Positions 45,111 through 55,749 of a stretch of 64,000 nucleotides of DNA are shown one piece after another (within the stretch, counting starts at the first letter, position 1; every line of letters begins with the position of its first letter). The stretch is from assembly GCF_009688945.1 (NCBI RefSeq), contig NZ_AP021874.1, forward strand, positions 6,862,001 to 6,926,000, written 5' to 3'. This stretch comes from Desulfosarcina alkanivorans. Its GTDB lineage: Bacteria > Desulfobacterota > Desulfobacteria > Desulfobacterales > Desulfosarcinaceae. Made by a program: the position numbers and the translations under genes. The notes under the pieces are model-generated. The model saw nothing but the letters and a program-made list of their open reading frames with translations. It was not told where the DNA came from and made no database searches.

Positions 45111-46191
45111 ATTGACATAATCATAACCACCATGTAAAAAGACACCCATGCCACGTCAATCCCGCATCGATGCACCTGGCGCGCTTCACCACCTGATCAT
45201 CCGTGGTATCGAACGAAAGGCTATTTTCAAAGACGACGCGGATCGGTATGGATTTATTGAAAGAATCGAGTCCATCTTTTCAGAGACCGATACCCCATGC
45301 TTTGCATGGGCGTTGATGTCCAATCATGTGCATCTTCTGACCCGCACTGCGCAGACCCCCCTGGCCACTTTAATGAGGCGGTTGCTCACCGGCTATGCGG
45401 TGGCATTTAATCGCAGGCATCATCGACATGGCCATCTTTTCCAGAATCGCTATAAATCCATCCTTTGTCAGGAAGACGCTTACCTGCTTGAACTGACCCG
45501 TTATATCCACCTGAATCCACTGCGCGCCGGAATAGTCAAAGATATTGATGCGCTAAACGTTTATCCGTTCACGGGACACAGCGTCATCATGGGCATTCAA
45601 GATGCGAAATGGCAGAACACTGAAAAGATTCTCGGCATGTTCGCCAAATACAAGAAGACCGCTCGGAGAAAATATCGGGAGTTCGTGGAGGGGGGAATCG
45701 ATGCCGGTCGCAGGCCTGAATTGGTGGGCGGCGGGTTGATTCGCAGTGTGGGGGGATGGAAACAAGCAAAAATTCTATTGAAGGGACAAGAGCGGGTGAA
45801 AGGCGATGAGCGGATATTGGGCGACACCGATTTTGTCCAGGATGTGCTCAATCGGTGCAACGAAAATTATATGCGAAAATATCGATTGGCCGCTCAAGGG
45901 GTCGAGTTAGATACCTTGTCCAAAGGCGTCGCTGCGTATTTCAATCTGACCTGTGATCGGTTGTATAGCCCCGGCCGTTATCCCGCCGTTGTGCAGGCTC
46001 GCAGTGTGCTTTGTTTCCTCGCTGTCCGCCAGTTGGGTCTGACAGCCACCGAACTGGCCCGAAAAATTGGATTGACCCAACCGGCAATCAGTATTTCTGT
46101 GAAACGGGGAGAGGGGATCGTCAAGGAAAGAAGGTTCGATATTTCAGACTTCCTACCGTAATTTATATATTTATGGATGTCCCTAAGGTTC
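45082..46191 (+). mobile_element. Y1-transposase element, copy 3 (1,110 bp)
   Basis: The same inverted-repeat ends as copy 1, without extra repeats of the ends on either side. The left flank is the truncated 8-kb element, the right flank is the Ig-protein gene of cassette D. Confidence 0.88.
45148..46161 (+). CDS. REP-associated tyrosine (Y1) transposase, copy 3
   Basis: 337 residues, the same as at 20434-21447, and intact. Confidence 0.9.
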   Translation: MPRQSRIDAPGALHHLIIRGIERKAIFKDDADRYGFIERIESIFSETDTPCFAWALMSNHVHLLTRTAQTPLATLMRRLLTGYAVAFNRRHHRHGHLFQNRYKSILCQEDAYLLELTRYIHLNPLRAGIVKDIDALNVYPFTGHSVIMGIQDAKWQNTEKILGMFAKYKKTARRKYREFVEGGIDAGRRPELVGGGLIRSVGGWKQAKILLKGQERVKGDERILGDTDFVQDVLNRCNENYMRKYRLAAQGVELDTLSKGVAAYFNLTCDRLYSPGRYPAVVQARSVLCFLAVRQLGLTATELARKIGLTQPAISISVKRGEGIVKERRFDISDFLP

Positions 46192-48969
46192 CGGGGGGAG
46201 TCGGCCACCTTGACCTGGTCAACCACCAATGTTGAATCCGTAACCCTGGACAACGAAATCGGAACGGTGCCAATGAGCGGCAGCCTGCAAGTCTCCCCAG
46301 TGCAGACGACAACCTATAAAGTCACGGCTGTCAATGGTGCCGGTAGTGCCACGGCCAGTGTTATTGTTACGGTGGACAATTCCCCAATAACATTGGCAAT
46401 CGCGTCTCCGGTAAACGGCGCTGTTGTCGGCGACGCGACCGTTCAGGTGACCGGCCAGGTAACCCCTGGCGCCACCGTCACGGTGAACGGGGTTTCGGCA
46501 TTGGTTAGCGAAAATGCTTTTCATGCTGAAATATACCTGGACGGTGAAGGCCGGCATACGATTACGGCGGTTGCTGTCGATTCATACGGAGAGCAGGCGG
46601 CAGTACAGGTGAGCGTGTATTTTTATTATCTGCCATCTGTCAGCCTCACCACGAGCAACTATCTTATTCAAATCGGGCAAACCGTTACCCTTTCCTGGTC
46701 CAGTGAAAACAGCGACCAATGTGTTCTTGAGCCGCTGATGGTTGCGGTGCCTTGTGAAGGATCGTTGGGGGTGTCGCCTGAAGCGGATACGGTGTATACC
46801 ATTAATGCAACCGGTTTGGGAAAGACAGCACAAGACAGTTTGCTCGTTATTGTCGGGAACAGTTACGGCAATCCCAGTGTGGAAGAGCAGGTTCACCTTG
46901 AGGATATTAACCGAGCCCGGGCCAACCCCTTGGCCGAAGCGGAGAGGCTTCAGATTGATCTCAATGAAGGTCCTCCCAGCGAAACTATTAGCGAGAACCC
47001 TGTGCCTCCGTTGACCTTCAATCGTTTTCTATCCCTTGCCGCTGCCTTGCACACCGAAGACATGGTTGTGAATAAATACCAGGCTCATGAGGGACTTGAT
47101 GGAAGACAACCTCGGGATCGAATGATCGATGCCGGTTACTTAGGGAACGCGGTCGGCGAGAATTTGGCTAGTAATGCACAATGGGTTCCGATTGAAGATT
47201 CCAATGAGTTGAGTTCAGTCCTCCACGACATTCTGTTTGTCGATGCCGGCGTCGATAGCAGGGGGCACCGAATTAACATCCTGAATGGTCTTTGGAAGGA
47301 GGCCGGTATAGGATTCCAACCCGAACCGAATAAAGCGGACTACCCCTACGGTGGCGTCGTCACCTGTGATTTCGGTGCCTTCACCGACGGACCCAACTTC
47401 CTTTTGGGAGTGGTCTACGACGATGCCGACAACAGCGGGGATTACACTGGCGGCGAAGGGTTGGATGGCGTTCGGATTTCGGTAAACGGCAGCACAACCT
47501 TCACGGCCGATGCCGGTGGGTACGGTCTTCCGATCGATCCCGGTGTCTACACCGTTACCGCTAGGTTGTCGGACGGACGCACGGCAACAAAGCCGGTTAC
47601 CATGGAAGACCAGAATAAAAAGATAGACTTCACCCTGGCGGATTTTGAAACCGATCCCGTGCCGGAACTCAGCGTTTCAATTGAATCCGGCACCATTTAT
47701 CGCGGACAAACAATTCAGTTTTCTTGGGCCAGTGCACACGCACAAGGCGTTTCCATCGATCAGGACATCGGCGCGGTTCCCGATAGTGGCGCCATTGAAG
47801 TATCGCCAGTCGAGGACACCGTGTATACGATCACCGCCGTTAACGAACATGGCAGCACCTCCAGGACCATCAGCATTACGTTCACGGACGCCGATCCGCC
47901 GCCGATCGTACAACTGACCGTCGACCCCGGGGAGATACCGGTCGGAGACAACGCCACCCTGAGCTGGACCTCCACCTATGCCGATACCTTATTCATCGAT
48001 CAGGATATCGGTGCGATTGAGCCGAGCGGAACCATGACAGTGTATCCATTGCAAACCACAATGTATACGATCACAGCCACGGGATCGGGAGGGACAACCA
48101 CTGCGAGTGCGGTCGTAACCGTAAACCATCCGATCACCCTGCAAATCACCGAACCGGTGGATGGAGCGGTGATATCGGATACGGCGGTGACCGTACGGGG
48201 AACCATTGCCCATGCCAATGGGCTCGAAACCGGCCTGATGGTCAATGGTGTTGCAACCATCATTGATGGTGGTCAGTTCACAGCCAATCACGTGCCGCTG
48301 GTTCAGGGAGAAAACACCATTACGGCCACGGCCACGGATACTTCAGGGTTTACTTTCTCGGATTCGATCACGGTTAATGCGGAAATGCCTGAGGATTATA
48401 TCCGCCTGACCGCCACTCCGGTTTCGGGAACGTCGCCCTTCGAGACCACGCTGAGGATTGACAGCTCGTTTGCCGTCGCTTCAGTCCAGATGACCTATTT
48501 TGGACCTGACGATCCTACCTACTCTGATGTATCGTTAGATGAAAGAAAAGCCCAGGTCACCACAGAAGGCTTGCATGATTTTTCCGTGGAGGTTACCGAT
48601 TCCGAGGGCAACATCTATACGGATGAGGTTAGTGTTGAAGTCGTTGACGAGGAGGCTTTGGATGCCTTGCTGCAAGACAAGTGGACGAAAATGAAAACAG
48701 CCTTGATGACAGGTGATATAGATGGAGCGCTGGAATTCCACCACGAGCATCAAAGGGAGAAATATGAAGGTATCTACAACGCGTTGGGTTCTGATTTAAC
48801 AACACTTTCCGGTCAGATGCAGGATATCTCTATGGTATCTTACGTTAACGGTCTCGCCAAATATAAAATTCAACAAGACCATGAAATTGCTGGCCAGGTT
48901 GTCACCATTACCTACTATATTTACTTCAGTCGTGATGCAAACGGACTGTGGCTGATAGAAAGTTACTGA
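46177..48969 (+). CDS. Ig-like/CAP/NTF2 protein, 5'-truncated, cassette D (tail-2)
   Basis: 930 residues. The start is an ATG inside the Y1 element end, reading in frame (M-S-L-R-F-R-G-E-S-A-T-L-T-W) into the Ig-like repeat that matches nt 7852 onward of cassette A. Two Ig-type repeats and a linking beta domain are followed by the CAP domain (L-H-T-E-D-M, A-H-E-G-L-D-G, G-E-N-L-A, G-H-R-I-N-I-L), two more Ig repeats and the tail-2 NTF2-like domain (ends W-L-I-E-S-Y). Compared with cassette A, the N-terminal two thirds including signal peptide and propeller are gone, and the tail type is switched. Without a signal peptide export is doubtful. Confidence 0.8.
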   Translation: MSLRFRGESATLTWSTTNVESVTLDNEIGTVPMSGSLQVSPVQTTTYKVTAVNGAGSATASVIVTVDNSPITLAIASPVNGAVVGDATVQVTGQVTPGATVTVNGVSALVSENAFHAEIYLDGEGRHTITAVAVDSYGEQAAVQVSVYFYYLPSVSLTTSNYLIQIGQTVTLSWSSENSDQCVLEPLMVAVPCEGSLGVSPEADTVYTINATGLGKTAQDSLLVIVGNSYGNPSVEEQVHLEDINRARANPLAEAERLQIDLNEGPPSETISENPVPPLTFNRFLSLAAALHTEDMVVNKYQAHEGLDGRQPRDRMIDAGYLGNAVGENLASNAQWVPIEDSNELSSVLHDILFVDAGVDSRGHRINILNGLWKEAGIGFQPEPNKADYPYGGVVTCDFGAFTDGPNFLLGVVYDDADNSGDYTGGEGLDGVRISVNGSTTFTADAGGYGLPIDPGVYTVTARLSDGRTATKPVTMEDQNKKIDFTLADFETDPVPELSVSIESGTIYRGQTIQFSWASAHAQGVSIDQDIGAVPDSGAIEVSPVEDTVYTITAVNEHGSTSRTISITFTDADPPPIVQLTVDPGEIPVGDNATLSWTSTYADTLFIDQDIGAIEPSGTMTVYPLQTTMYTITATGSGGTTTASAVVTVNHPITLQITEPVDGAVISDTAVTVRGTIAHANGLETGLMVNGVATIIDGGQFTANHVPLVQGENTITATATDTSGFTFSDSITVNAEMPEDYIRLTATPVSGTSPFETTLRIDSSFAVASVQMTYFGPDDPTYSDVSLDERKAQVTTEGLHDFSVEVTDSEGNIYTDEVSVEVVDEEALDALLQDKWTKMKTALMTGDIDGALEFHHEHQREKYEGIYNALGSDLTTLSGQMQDISMVSYVNGLAKYKIQQDHEIAGQVVTITYYIYFSRDANGLWLIESY

Positions 48970-49020
48970 TAAATTATTGATGGAATTATGACCGGTTTTC
49001 TTTAAGGAGGGTATATCATC

Positions 49021-49545
49021 ATGCGAAACAAATCGATCCTGGTCGCCATAGCTATTTTAATGATGTCAGGTTGCGCCCTTCCCCGCACGTTTGGGCCGTA
49101 TAGTGGAAAAGTCGTTGATGCCGAAAACAATGCGCCGATCAAGGGGGTGGCGGTTGCAGTTTGGTTTTCTACGAAAAGTCCCTCAATGGGTGGAACGGTA
49201 TGGAAGGTCGCTGATGCAGTTGAAACTTTAACTGATGCCAAGGGCGAGTTTACAATACCCCCACATCGAATCAAATTATTCAAAATTATGGCATCTTGGG
49301 ATGATGAATGCCAAGTATCTGTTTTCAAGCCAGGTTATGGAGCATATCCAGGGAACTTGAAAACATATTGTTCATGGAAAGAAAAACATCCCTTTTTTAT
49401 TCCAGAAGAAGAACATGTCACATATTACCTTCCGAAGTTACTAATATTTGATGATAGAAGGGAAAATTATGTGATTACCCCTGGAGGGAAAACGGATGAG
49501 AAACTGCCAACTTTAATGAAATATATGGATGAGTGGGCAAAATGA
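49021..49545 (+). CDS. Lipoprotein with carboxypeptidase-regulatory-like domain, cassette D (type 2)
   Basis: A 174-residue paralogue of 15255-15830 with the same lipobox (M-S-G-C) and AAGGAGGG leader. The first 60 or so residues are nearly the same; the remainder, including the C-terminus, has diverged. V-V-D-A-E-N-N-A-P-I-K-G and T-D-A-K-G-E-F-T-I-P mark the beta domain. It lies 51 bp after the Ig-protein gene. Confidence 0.75.
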   Translation: MRNKSILVAIAILMMSGCALPRTFGPYSGKVVDAENNAPIKGVAVAVWFSTKSPSMGGTVWKVADAVETLTDAKGEFTIPPHRIKLFKIMASWDDECQVSVFKPGYGAYPGNLKTYCSWKEKHPFFIPEEEHVTYYLPKLLIFDDRRENYVITPGGKTDEKLPTLMKYMDEWAK

Positions 49546-49573
49546 CATACTGGACGCAAATGGAGAAGGACCA

Positions 49574-51664
49574 ATGGGAAAAATTTTAAAAGTGCTGATG
49601 CTATCTCATCTTATTCTATTATTTTGCACTCAGCAAACCTGTAATGCATACGATAATAAACATACACATCAATATATAAATTTAAAGGCATTGGAAGGAT
49701 CAGATTTAGACAGCACTTTAAAGGACTCTTCGGGGTTTCCTAACGGAATAGCAGAGAAAGTAAATGGAAAAACAATTCAGAAATTGATACTTGATGGCGG
49801 GAAAGAAGAAGACGAACCAGGCACACGATGCTTTAAACATTTTCATAATCCACTGGAGCAAAATTGGGATAATGCCGGACTTATTTTTTTAGATGACATC
49901 GGTTTGAAGTGGTTCAGATCAATGGTTTATTGGTCGCAGGCTCCCGACAATGAGTATTCGTGGCCAAAGGCAAAAGAATATTACTATCAGGCATTGCGGA
50001 CAGGGTCGGAAGATTATTACGTAAAAACCTTCCGATCGTTGGGACAGGTGATGCATCTGATCTCAGACGCGGCGGTTCCGGCTCATGTGAGAAATGATCC
50101 TCATCCAGTAATAGATTTTTATGAAAGATCGGTTGAGAATCACCCTTCCATGATCTTGAGCCTTGAATACAAATGGTTCTCTGTCGGGGATACAATTTTC
50201 GATAAGTTTGTTTCCAACAGTTCTGCACCAAGTCCGATCTCGGCCCTCTGGGATCACGACGAATATCTCCCCGATGGATCGAATATGCCGGATGGTTACA
50301 ATCGTACGATCGGTCTGGCCGAATACACCAATGCCAATTTCTGGACAGAAGATACGGTTAATGCCTACCCTCATCCTTCTTTTGAAGACATTAACTTTGA
50401 TGAGGATTTATTTAGAGAAGTTATTTTGGCTGAAAATTCAGAGAGCCACAATCGTTTTTATTTATCGAAGCAGAACGGAGATCCCATAGATCATTTCTTT
50501 ACTGTTGGGTATTGGTTTTATCATTTAAGTGAATCGGCGGAACATGATGATGCAAAAAAAGAGGCACTACAGCTTACTTATACTTTGGACGATGTATGTT
50601 GTAAAGATTACGCTAAAAAATTGATCCCTAGGGCAATAGGTTATTCTTCTGCTCTACTGGACTATTTTTTCCGCGGCAGTATAGAAATAACCCTGCCCTC
50701 CAATCAATACCACTCCGGGGTTTATGCCATGATTGAAGACCCCGATCAAGGCTTTACACACATCATGTTGAACGCCCGAAACACCACTCCGGACGGAGAC
50801 GAAATGACCGATGGCAGCATTGAACTTGTCGTCAAATACAAGCTTACCCTGAACGGCGAGGACCCGTTTCAGTCCAAATATATTGAAACAACGGAAAGCT
50901 ATTCATATATCACAGCGGAAGCTAAAAATATTTCTGAGATTCCACGCAATGAGAGCGTAGAGCTGGAATTTGAGTTAAAAGAAGCATTACCCATCAATGC
51001 CACGGATGTAACGATCAATCTGGTCTACAGAGGTGCGTTGGGAAACGAGCAGGATGCCATTGCCGTGGGCTACAAGGACATCAGCGAACCCACACCGCTG
51101 GACATTTTCAGCAATCTGGATAAGGTCTGCCTGTCAGGGAACTGGTATGATGCCGGCAGCGACGATGCAATCCGCTTGGTCGATGAAAACGGCAATGGAA
51201 TATCGGACGAAAACGAAATAGATGTGTATCCACACGACGTTGAGGATTACTATGCAAGACTTTCATCAATTTCCGATCCGCAAGCTCCTTTGCAAGATCC
51301 GGAAGATATTCACATACCCGAAATAAAAGCTGGAGAATTCAAGCGAAAGGTCTATTTCCTCGGCGATGACGAACTCGCTTTAAGCCGCTTCAGTCTATGG
51401 TCACCCTGCAGCTATCCGGGTGATGGTCATTCATCGGGATCACAGATACCTTTGGGCACGGATACTTTGACAAGCTTTAGAAGACAGACGTATTGGTTAA
51501 CTGCGGAAGAATGCGCTGCAATGGGAGAAACTCCGGGCTGCAGCATTCGTCGCTATCCATCTTTCACGTCTTTCCGGGGGGTTGAAATGCATGGCGTTAG
51601 AATTACCTACGAAGACGAATCGTGGGGACATGACAATACCTGTTCCCTGGACAATTTGAATTAG
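49574..51664 (+). CDS. Exported zinc-phospholipase-C-like protein, cassette D (type 2 N-terminus)
   Basis: I choose ATG 49574 (GAGAAGGA just before it), giving 696 residues; the frame is open to 49529 but those residues precede the signal peptide. The signal peptide ends Q-T-C-N-A. PLC-type motifs: T-H-Q-Y-I-N, C-F-K-H-F-H-N-P and G-Q-V-M-H-L-I-S-D-A-A-V-P-A-H (H161, D165, H171). The first about 145 residues are diverged from the cassette B protein, the rest is close. From nt 50666 the DNA is almost the same as in A and B. Confidence 0.75.
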   Translation: MGKILKVLMLSHLILLFCTQQTCNAYDNKHTHQYINLKALEGSDLDSTLKDSSGFPNGIAEKVNGKTIQKLILDGGKEEDEPGTRCFKHFHNPLEQNWDNAGLIFLDDIGLKWFRSMVYWSQAPDNEYSWPKAKEYYYQALRTGSEDYYVKTFRSLGQVMHLISDAAVPAHVRNDPHPVIDFYERSVENHPSMILSLEYKWFSVGDTIFDKFVSNSSAPSPISALWDHDEYLPDGSNMPDGYNRTIGLAEYTNANFWTEDTVNAYPHPSFEDINFDEDLFREVILAENSESHNRFYLSKQNGDPIDHFFTVGYWFYHLSESAEHDDAKKEALQLTYTLDDVCCKDYAKKLIPRAIGYSSALLDYFFRGSIEITLPSNQYHSGVYAMIEDPDQGFTHIMLNARNTTPDGDEMTDGSIELVVKYKLTLNGEDPFQSKYIETTESYSYITAEAKNISEIPRNESVELEFELKEALPINATDVTINLVYRGALGNEQDAIAVGYKDISEPTPLDIFSNLDKVCLSGNWYDAGSDDAIRLVDENGNGISDENEIDVYPHDVEDYYARLSSISDPQAPLQDPEDIHIPEIKAGEFKRKVYFLGDDELALSRFSLWSPCSYPGDGHSSGSQIPLGTDTLTSFRRQTYWLTAEECAAMGETPGCSIRRYPSFTSFRGVEMHGVRITYEDESWGHDNTCSLDNLN

Positions 51665-51686
51665 AATCAAGGGAAAGAGGGTCGAG

Positions 51687-51980
51687 ATGAAAAGAATCTG
51701 TTTTTTTGTGCTTGTTTCTGTCTTCGCAATTTGCGGACCTGTATATTGTCACACTTTTAAAGCAACCTATGTCAGTGAAGACGGAACCGAAGTTATTTTG
51801 ATAGATAAAGCCACTGGAGATGAGTGGATGGTTCAGGTGGGTGATAAAATAGATGAATATCGGATAATTCAAATAACCATGGATCATGTTACCATAGTCC
51901 ATTCCGGGGAAAATGGGGTTGTCTATTCAACGGATATCCCGATCAATGATGAAAAACACACCGTAAAAATAAGCCCCTGA
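51687..51980 (+). CDS. Small exported protein (97 aa), cassette D
   Basis: Intact paralogue of 13590-13883, 22 bp after the PLC-like gene, with signal peptide and V-Q-V-G-D-K-I-D-E-Y-R core. Changes from the other copies are scattered, mostly conservative. Confidence 0.7.
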   Translation: MKRICFFVLVSVFAICGPVYCHTFKATYVSEDGTEVILIDKATGDEWMVQVGDKIDEYRIIQITMDHVTIVHSGENGVVYSTDIPINDEKHTVKISP

Positions 51981-52058
51981 CGCCTCGGCTATACCGTTTG
52001 GCGGCCACAAACGGTGAACTCGGGTCGGACAAAGCAGAATGGTAAAATATCAAATAGC

Positions 52059-53622
52059 GTACGCGTTCACGGGATATTCCCGTATGAATCAAATCCAGGA
52101 AAGGTCAGGCATTATATTACGAAAGTAGGAAGCAATACATTCCACGAGAAATGGGAACGTGGGCTTTTCATTTAAACGGCAGGTCTCTTTCAGTGACAAG
52201 ATCCGCTCGACCCACCGATTACCCTTTTCGCTTTGGGTTCCCAGACTGCGTTTTCGCCACAGCACACCAAAACGTAAGGCCCGCTCAGCGCGATTATTTG
52301 TAGGTTCGACGCCATGGTGATCGAGAAAGGTCCACAGACTGTCCATTTCCCGTACGATCTGACGGGCAAGTCTACCAGCATCGGTCTTGTCCTCTTCCCA
52401 AAGGGAGACGGTGAACAAGAAGAACGTATAAAAATCCGACCACTGTTTTGAGTCGGGAGGTTCTTTGGCAAACGATACCAGTTGCCTCAGCCAGGCGGCG
52501 ACGATTTCTCCGAAGCGGCGAAGGTCGGGTTTCTTTCTTTCCGTCAGGGCATCGGCCTTGCGGATCAGGTGAGCCAGGCAGGTTTGGCGGTGCACCCATT
52601 TTTGGTATAGGCCGTATCCATCACTGACCAGAATGCCGTTCCAATCCTGGATTAAGTTTTCGAAGGCCTCCTTAGACCGGTGTGGGTCGATACGATAAAA
52701 TGCCACCCGTTCATTTACCATGGCCCACAGCCAGTGCAGATCATTTTGCTTAAACCAGGATGTTTCGTCGATGTAGTTACACCAAAAGCGTCGGGCGATC
52801 TGGCCGATGCGTTCGTAGACTGGCAATAGCGCATTTGAGGTGCGGTCGACAATTTTCTGGATGGTTCCGGTGGCAATGGGAATGTCTAATACAGATTCGC
52901 ACAACTTTTTGACATCGTTTCGGCTCATGCCCTTGATGCCGCTCAGTTCACCGATAAAGGCGGTAAAACGAGGACCGTAACCGGTGGACATCTCAGGTGG
53001 CAGCATGGCTTTGACCACGTTACCGCAGTTAGGGCAATCGCATTGCTGGAGAAGATAGTGATTGACTTGCATTTCGATTTCGGGAAGCTCAATATGTTGA
53101 TGTACGTAAAACGTTTTCATCTTTTCCTGATCGAAAGCCGAATGCCCGCATGAGCAACGTTGCGGGGTCAACCAATAGCTCTCGGTCGGGTCCAGCACTT
53201 GCTGCTGGTGCGGCTTATGGCCTTTCTGACCGCCTTTAGCCTTTTTGCTCTTTTTTTGCTTTCTCTTCTTCCTCGCAAAAGGTGGATCGGAAGACGGTGG
53301 CTTGCTGGAGTTGTGAGAATTTTTCCGGGTCCGAACCTCGAGCTTCTCGAGCCGTTTTTCGTGAAGTGCAATCCGCTGTTCCATATCGAAAAGCGTCCGT
53401 TCCAGAGCCATGATGTAATGACGCACCGGCTCTGGCGTCAGTTGCCAATCGAGTTCCGAAAAAGGTCTTTTGAGTGCCATGAAAAGCACCCTATCATAGC
53501 CAAAAAGAAAAATCTAGATTTATTTTGAATTATTCCAGATGGTTAGGGACCTTACTTTTGTGTATTGATTTCGGGGACTTGCGAAGCCAATCGGACCATC
53601 AAAGTACCCCGTGAATGCTTAC
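52059..53622 (-). mobile_element. IS66-type insertion sequence, copy 2 (1,564 bp)
   Basis: Starts GTACGCGTTCACGGG and ends CCCGTGAATGCTTAC, flanked by the 8-bp direct repeat CAAATAGC (52051-52058 and 53623-53630). It sits in the spacer after cassette D. Confidence 0.92.
52089..53480 (-). CDS. IS66-family transposase (ISBst12-like), copy 2
   Basis: 463 residues from ATG 53480, with the same motifs as copy 1 (N-S-S-K-P-P-S-S-D, Y-I-D-E-T-S-W, T-N-N-R-A-E-R-A). One visible residue change is S-K-E-A-F instead of S-K-A-A-F. Confidence 0.9.
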   Translation of the reverse strand: MALKRPFSELDWQLTPEPVRHYIMALERTLFDMEQRIALHEKRLEKLEVRTRKNSHNSSKPPSSDPPFARKKRKQKKSKKAKGGQKGHKPHQQQVLDPTESYWLTPQRCSCGHSAFDQEKMKTFYVHQHIELPEIEMQVNHYLLQQCDCPNCGNVVKAMLPPEMSTGYGPRFTAFIGELSGIKGMSRNDVKKLCESVLDIPIATGTIQKIVDRTSNALLPVYERIGQIARRFWCNYIDETSWFKQNDLHWLWAMVNERVAFYRIDPHRSKEAFENLIQDWNGILVSDGYGLYQKWVHRQTCLAHLIRKADALTERKKPDLRRFGEIVAAWLRQLVSFAKEPPDSKQWSDFYTFFLFTVSLWEEDKTDAGRLARQIVREMDSLWTFLDHHGVEPTNNRAERALRFGVLWRKRSLGTQSEKGNRWVERILSLKETCRLNEKPTFPFLVECIASYFRNIMPDLSWI

Positions 53623-53699
53623 CAAATAGCTATTCCAAAAACGGAGCTGTTTTAGGCCTTAAATCGATGTTTTTTAGTCAGAAAAGCGTTGTTTAAGAA

Positions 53700-53863
53700 A
53701 TCGTCCGACGCCATTCACCGACCACACCTGCAACACCACCGTCATCCGCCGGTATTCCAACGGCGTGCCCTATGAAATCGAATCTCCCGACGGGTTGGTC
53801 ACCCGGCTGACCGTCGATAGCCACAACCAGTTGACCGCCATCGACTATCCGGACTCTATCGGA
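53700..53863 (+). pseudogene. Rhs YD-repeat fragment
   Basis: The frame encodes T-T-V-I-R-R-Y-S-N-G-V-P-Y-E-I-E, then S-P-D-G-L-V-T-R-L-T-V-D and N-Q-L-T-A-I-D-Y-P-D-S, matching the intact Rhs protein around nt 32410-32555. It starts and stops abruptly. About 25 bp of unmatched sequence separates it from the Ig-gene fragment that follows. It is the same Rhs segment, in the same spacer context, as at 14043. Confidence 0.8.
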
Positions 53864-53888
53864 GCACTAATACGAAAGAGGCACAACG

Positions 53889-54852
53889 TATCGGTGCGAT
53901 TGAGCCGAGCGGAACCATGACAGTGTATCCATTGCAAACCACAATGTATACGATCACAGCCACCGGGTCGGGAGGGACAACCACTGCGAGTGCGGTCGTA
54001 ACCGTAAACCATCCGATCACCCTGCAAATCACCGAACCGCTGGATGGAGCGGTGATATCGGATACGGCGGTGACCGTACGGGGAACCATTGCCCATGCCA
54101 ATGGGCTCGAAACCGGCCTGATGGTCAACGGTGTTGCAACCATCATCGACGGTGGCCAGTTCACGGCCAATCACGTGCCGCTGGTTCAGGGAGAAAACAC
54201 CATTACGGCCACGGCCACGGATACTTCCGGCCTCACGTTATCGGATTCCATCACGGTCAATGCGGAAATGCCCGAGGATTATATCCGCCTGACCGCCACT
54301 CCGGTTTCGGGAACGTCGCCTTTCGAGACCACGCTGCGGATTGACAGCTCGTTTGCCATCGCTTCAGTCCAGATGACCTATTTCGGGCCGGATGATGTGA
54401 CCTTCATGGATCAGACCATTGATGAATCCCGGGTGGAGATCATCACCAGCGGCGTTTATACCTTCAGTGTCGAGGTTACCGATCGGCAGGGGGAAATATA
54501 TACCGATAGCGTGAGTGTGGAAGTGGTCGAGGCGGCGGCGCTGGACGGCTTGCTGCGGGATAAATGGTCGGGAATGAAGGCGGCCCTGATTGCAGGTGAT
54601 ATTGAAAATGCCGTGACATTTTTTGTCTTTGAACGGCAGAATGCCTATAACCTTGTATTCGATGATCTATTGGACAAAATCGGTGACATTATCTCAGCCA
54701 CGGGAGCGCTGGAATCGTTTGAAGCCTCCGATAGCCAGGCACGATACACCATAAGCTATCCCACTACGGTCGATGGAGTCGCCACCACCGCCGGGACTTA
54801 TGTCATCTTCGTACAAGACACCGATGGACTATGGAAAATACGATTTTTTTAG
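53889..54852 (+). pseudogene. 5'-truncated Ig-like/NTF2 protein, cassette E (tail-1)
   Basis: It begins within an Ig repeat (I-G-A-I-E-P-S-G-T-M) and continues to the tail-1 NTF2-like domain (D-K-W-S-G-M-K, ending W-K-I-R-F-F). The first ATG is 53917, giving 311 residues without a signal peptide. It is followed 19 bp later by the type 1 membrane gene. Confidence 0.75.
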
Positions 54853-55230
54853 ACACACAAGGAGGATCTGAATGCCTCTGTATTTAAAATTCTGTATCAC
54901 GATTCTGGCCCTCATTTTGACCTTTGTAACATGTCGGGAAATAAAAGACAGGCGCAAGCGAATAATCGTCACCATGGCGATATTGCTGGCTATCAGCACC
55001 TTCAGCAACCGATCGATTTACTGGTTTATCTACTGGGACGGGCCTTACTTCGGTCAAGTTGTAGACGCTGACACCGGTGAACCTATCGAAGGTGCTTCTG
55101 TGGCCGGCGTCTGGCAATTTGAAGGCTTCATACTGCTTATTGCTTCCCTGACCCATTTTGCCACTGCCAAGGAGACCGTAACCGATGCAGAGGGTAAATT
55201 TACGATTCCCCTAACCTCTATATGGCCTCC

Positions 55231-55749
55231 GGTTGTCAAGGAAAAAACTTCTCCCATGGATCGGAATAATCAATTTCTAAGCGAACCTCTTCCGTCTCTT
55301 TTCTCGGATCCCTTGACAAGCAATTCGTTGGTTCCGGCTTGCGTCTTCGGTCGCGAGCGTCAGCGCGTTTGGATAACGCGTCTGCACCAAACATCTATCA
55401 GGATTGACTGATTTGCCAGATGGTTCTTTGACAATCAGCGTGCCACCTTAAGGCGGCTTCAGAATATATTTCGATTCCCTTATTCCGGCGCAGTCAAAGG
55501 TATCGGCTCGTCCGACGGGCGGACGTCCAGTTAGGGTGTCACTCGGATAAGGGGCAGAACACGATCACCACCGGTCAAGCTATCCGTATGCGTGGATGGA
55601 ACCGAAAGGTGCCGCCAATCAAAGCATTGAGCTTCGGGCATCGGGTCCACTCTTTTTTCGCAGTCGGGCTGCATGTCTTAAATCGAGAGACTCAGATCCG
55701 CCCGTTTGATCTCAGTTATGCGATAAGTTGACACCTTCCGGTTCCACAT
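55231..55749. other. Non-coding end of IS110-type copy 2
   Basis: About 520 bp nearly identical to 23343-23861, with no gene. Conservation here adds nothing about function because the two IS copies are recent. Confidence 0.4.
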
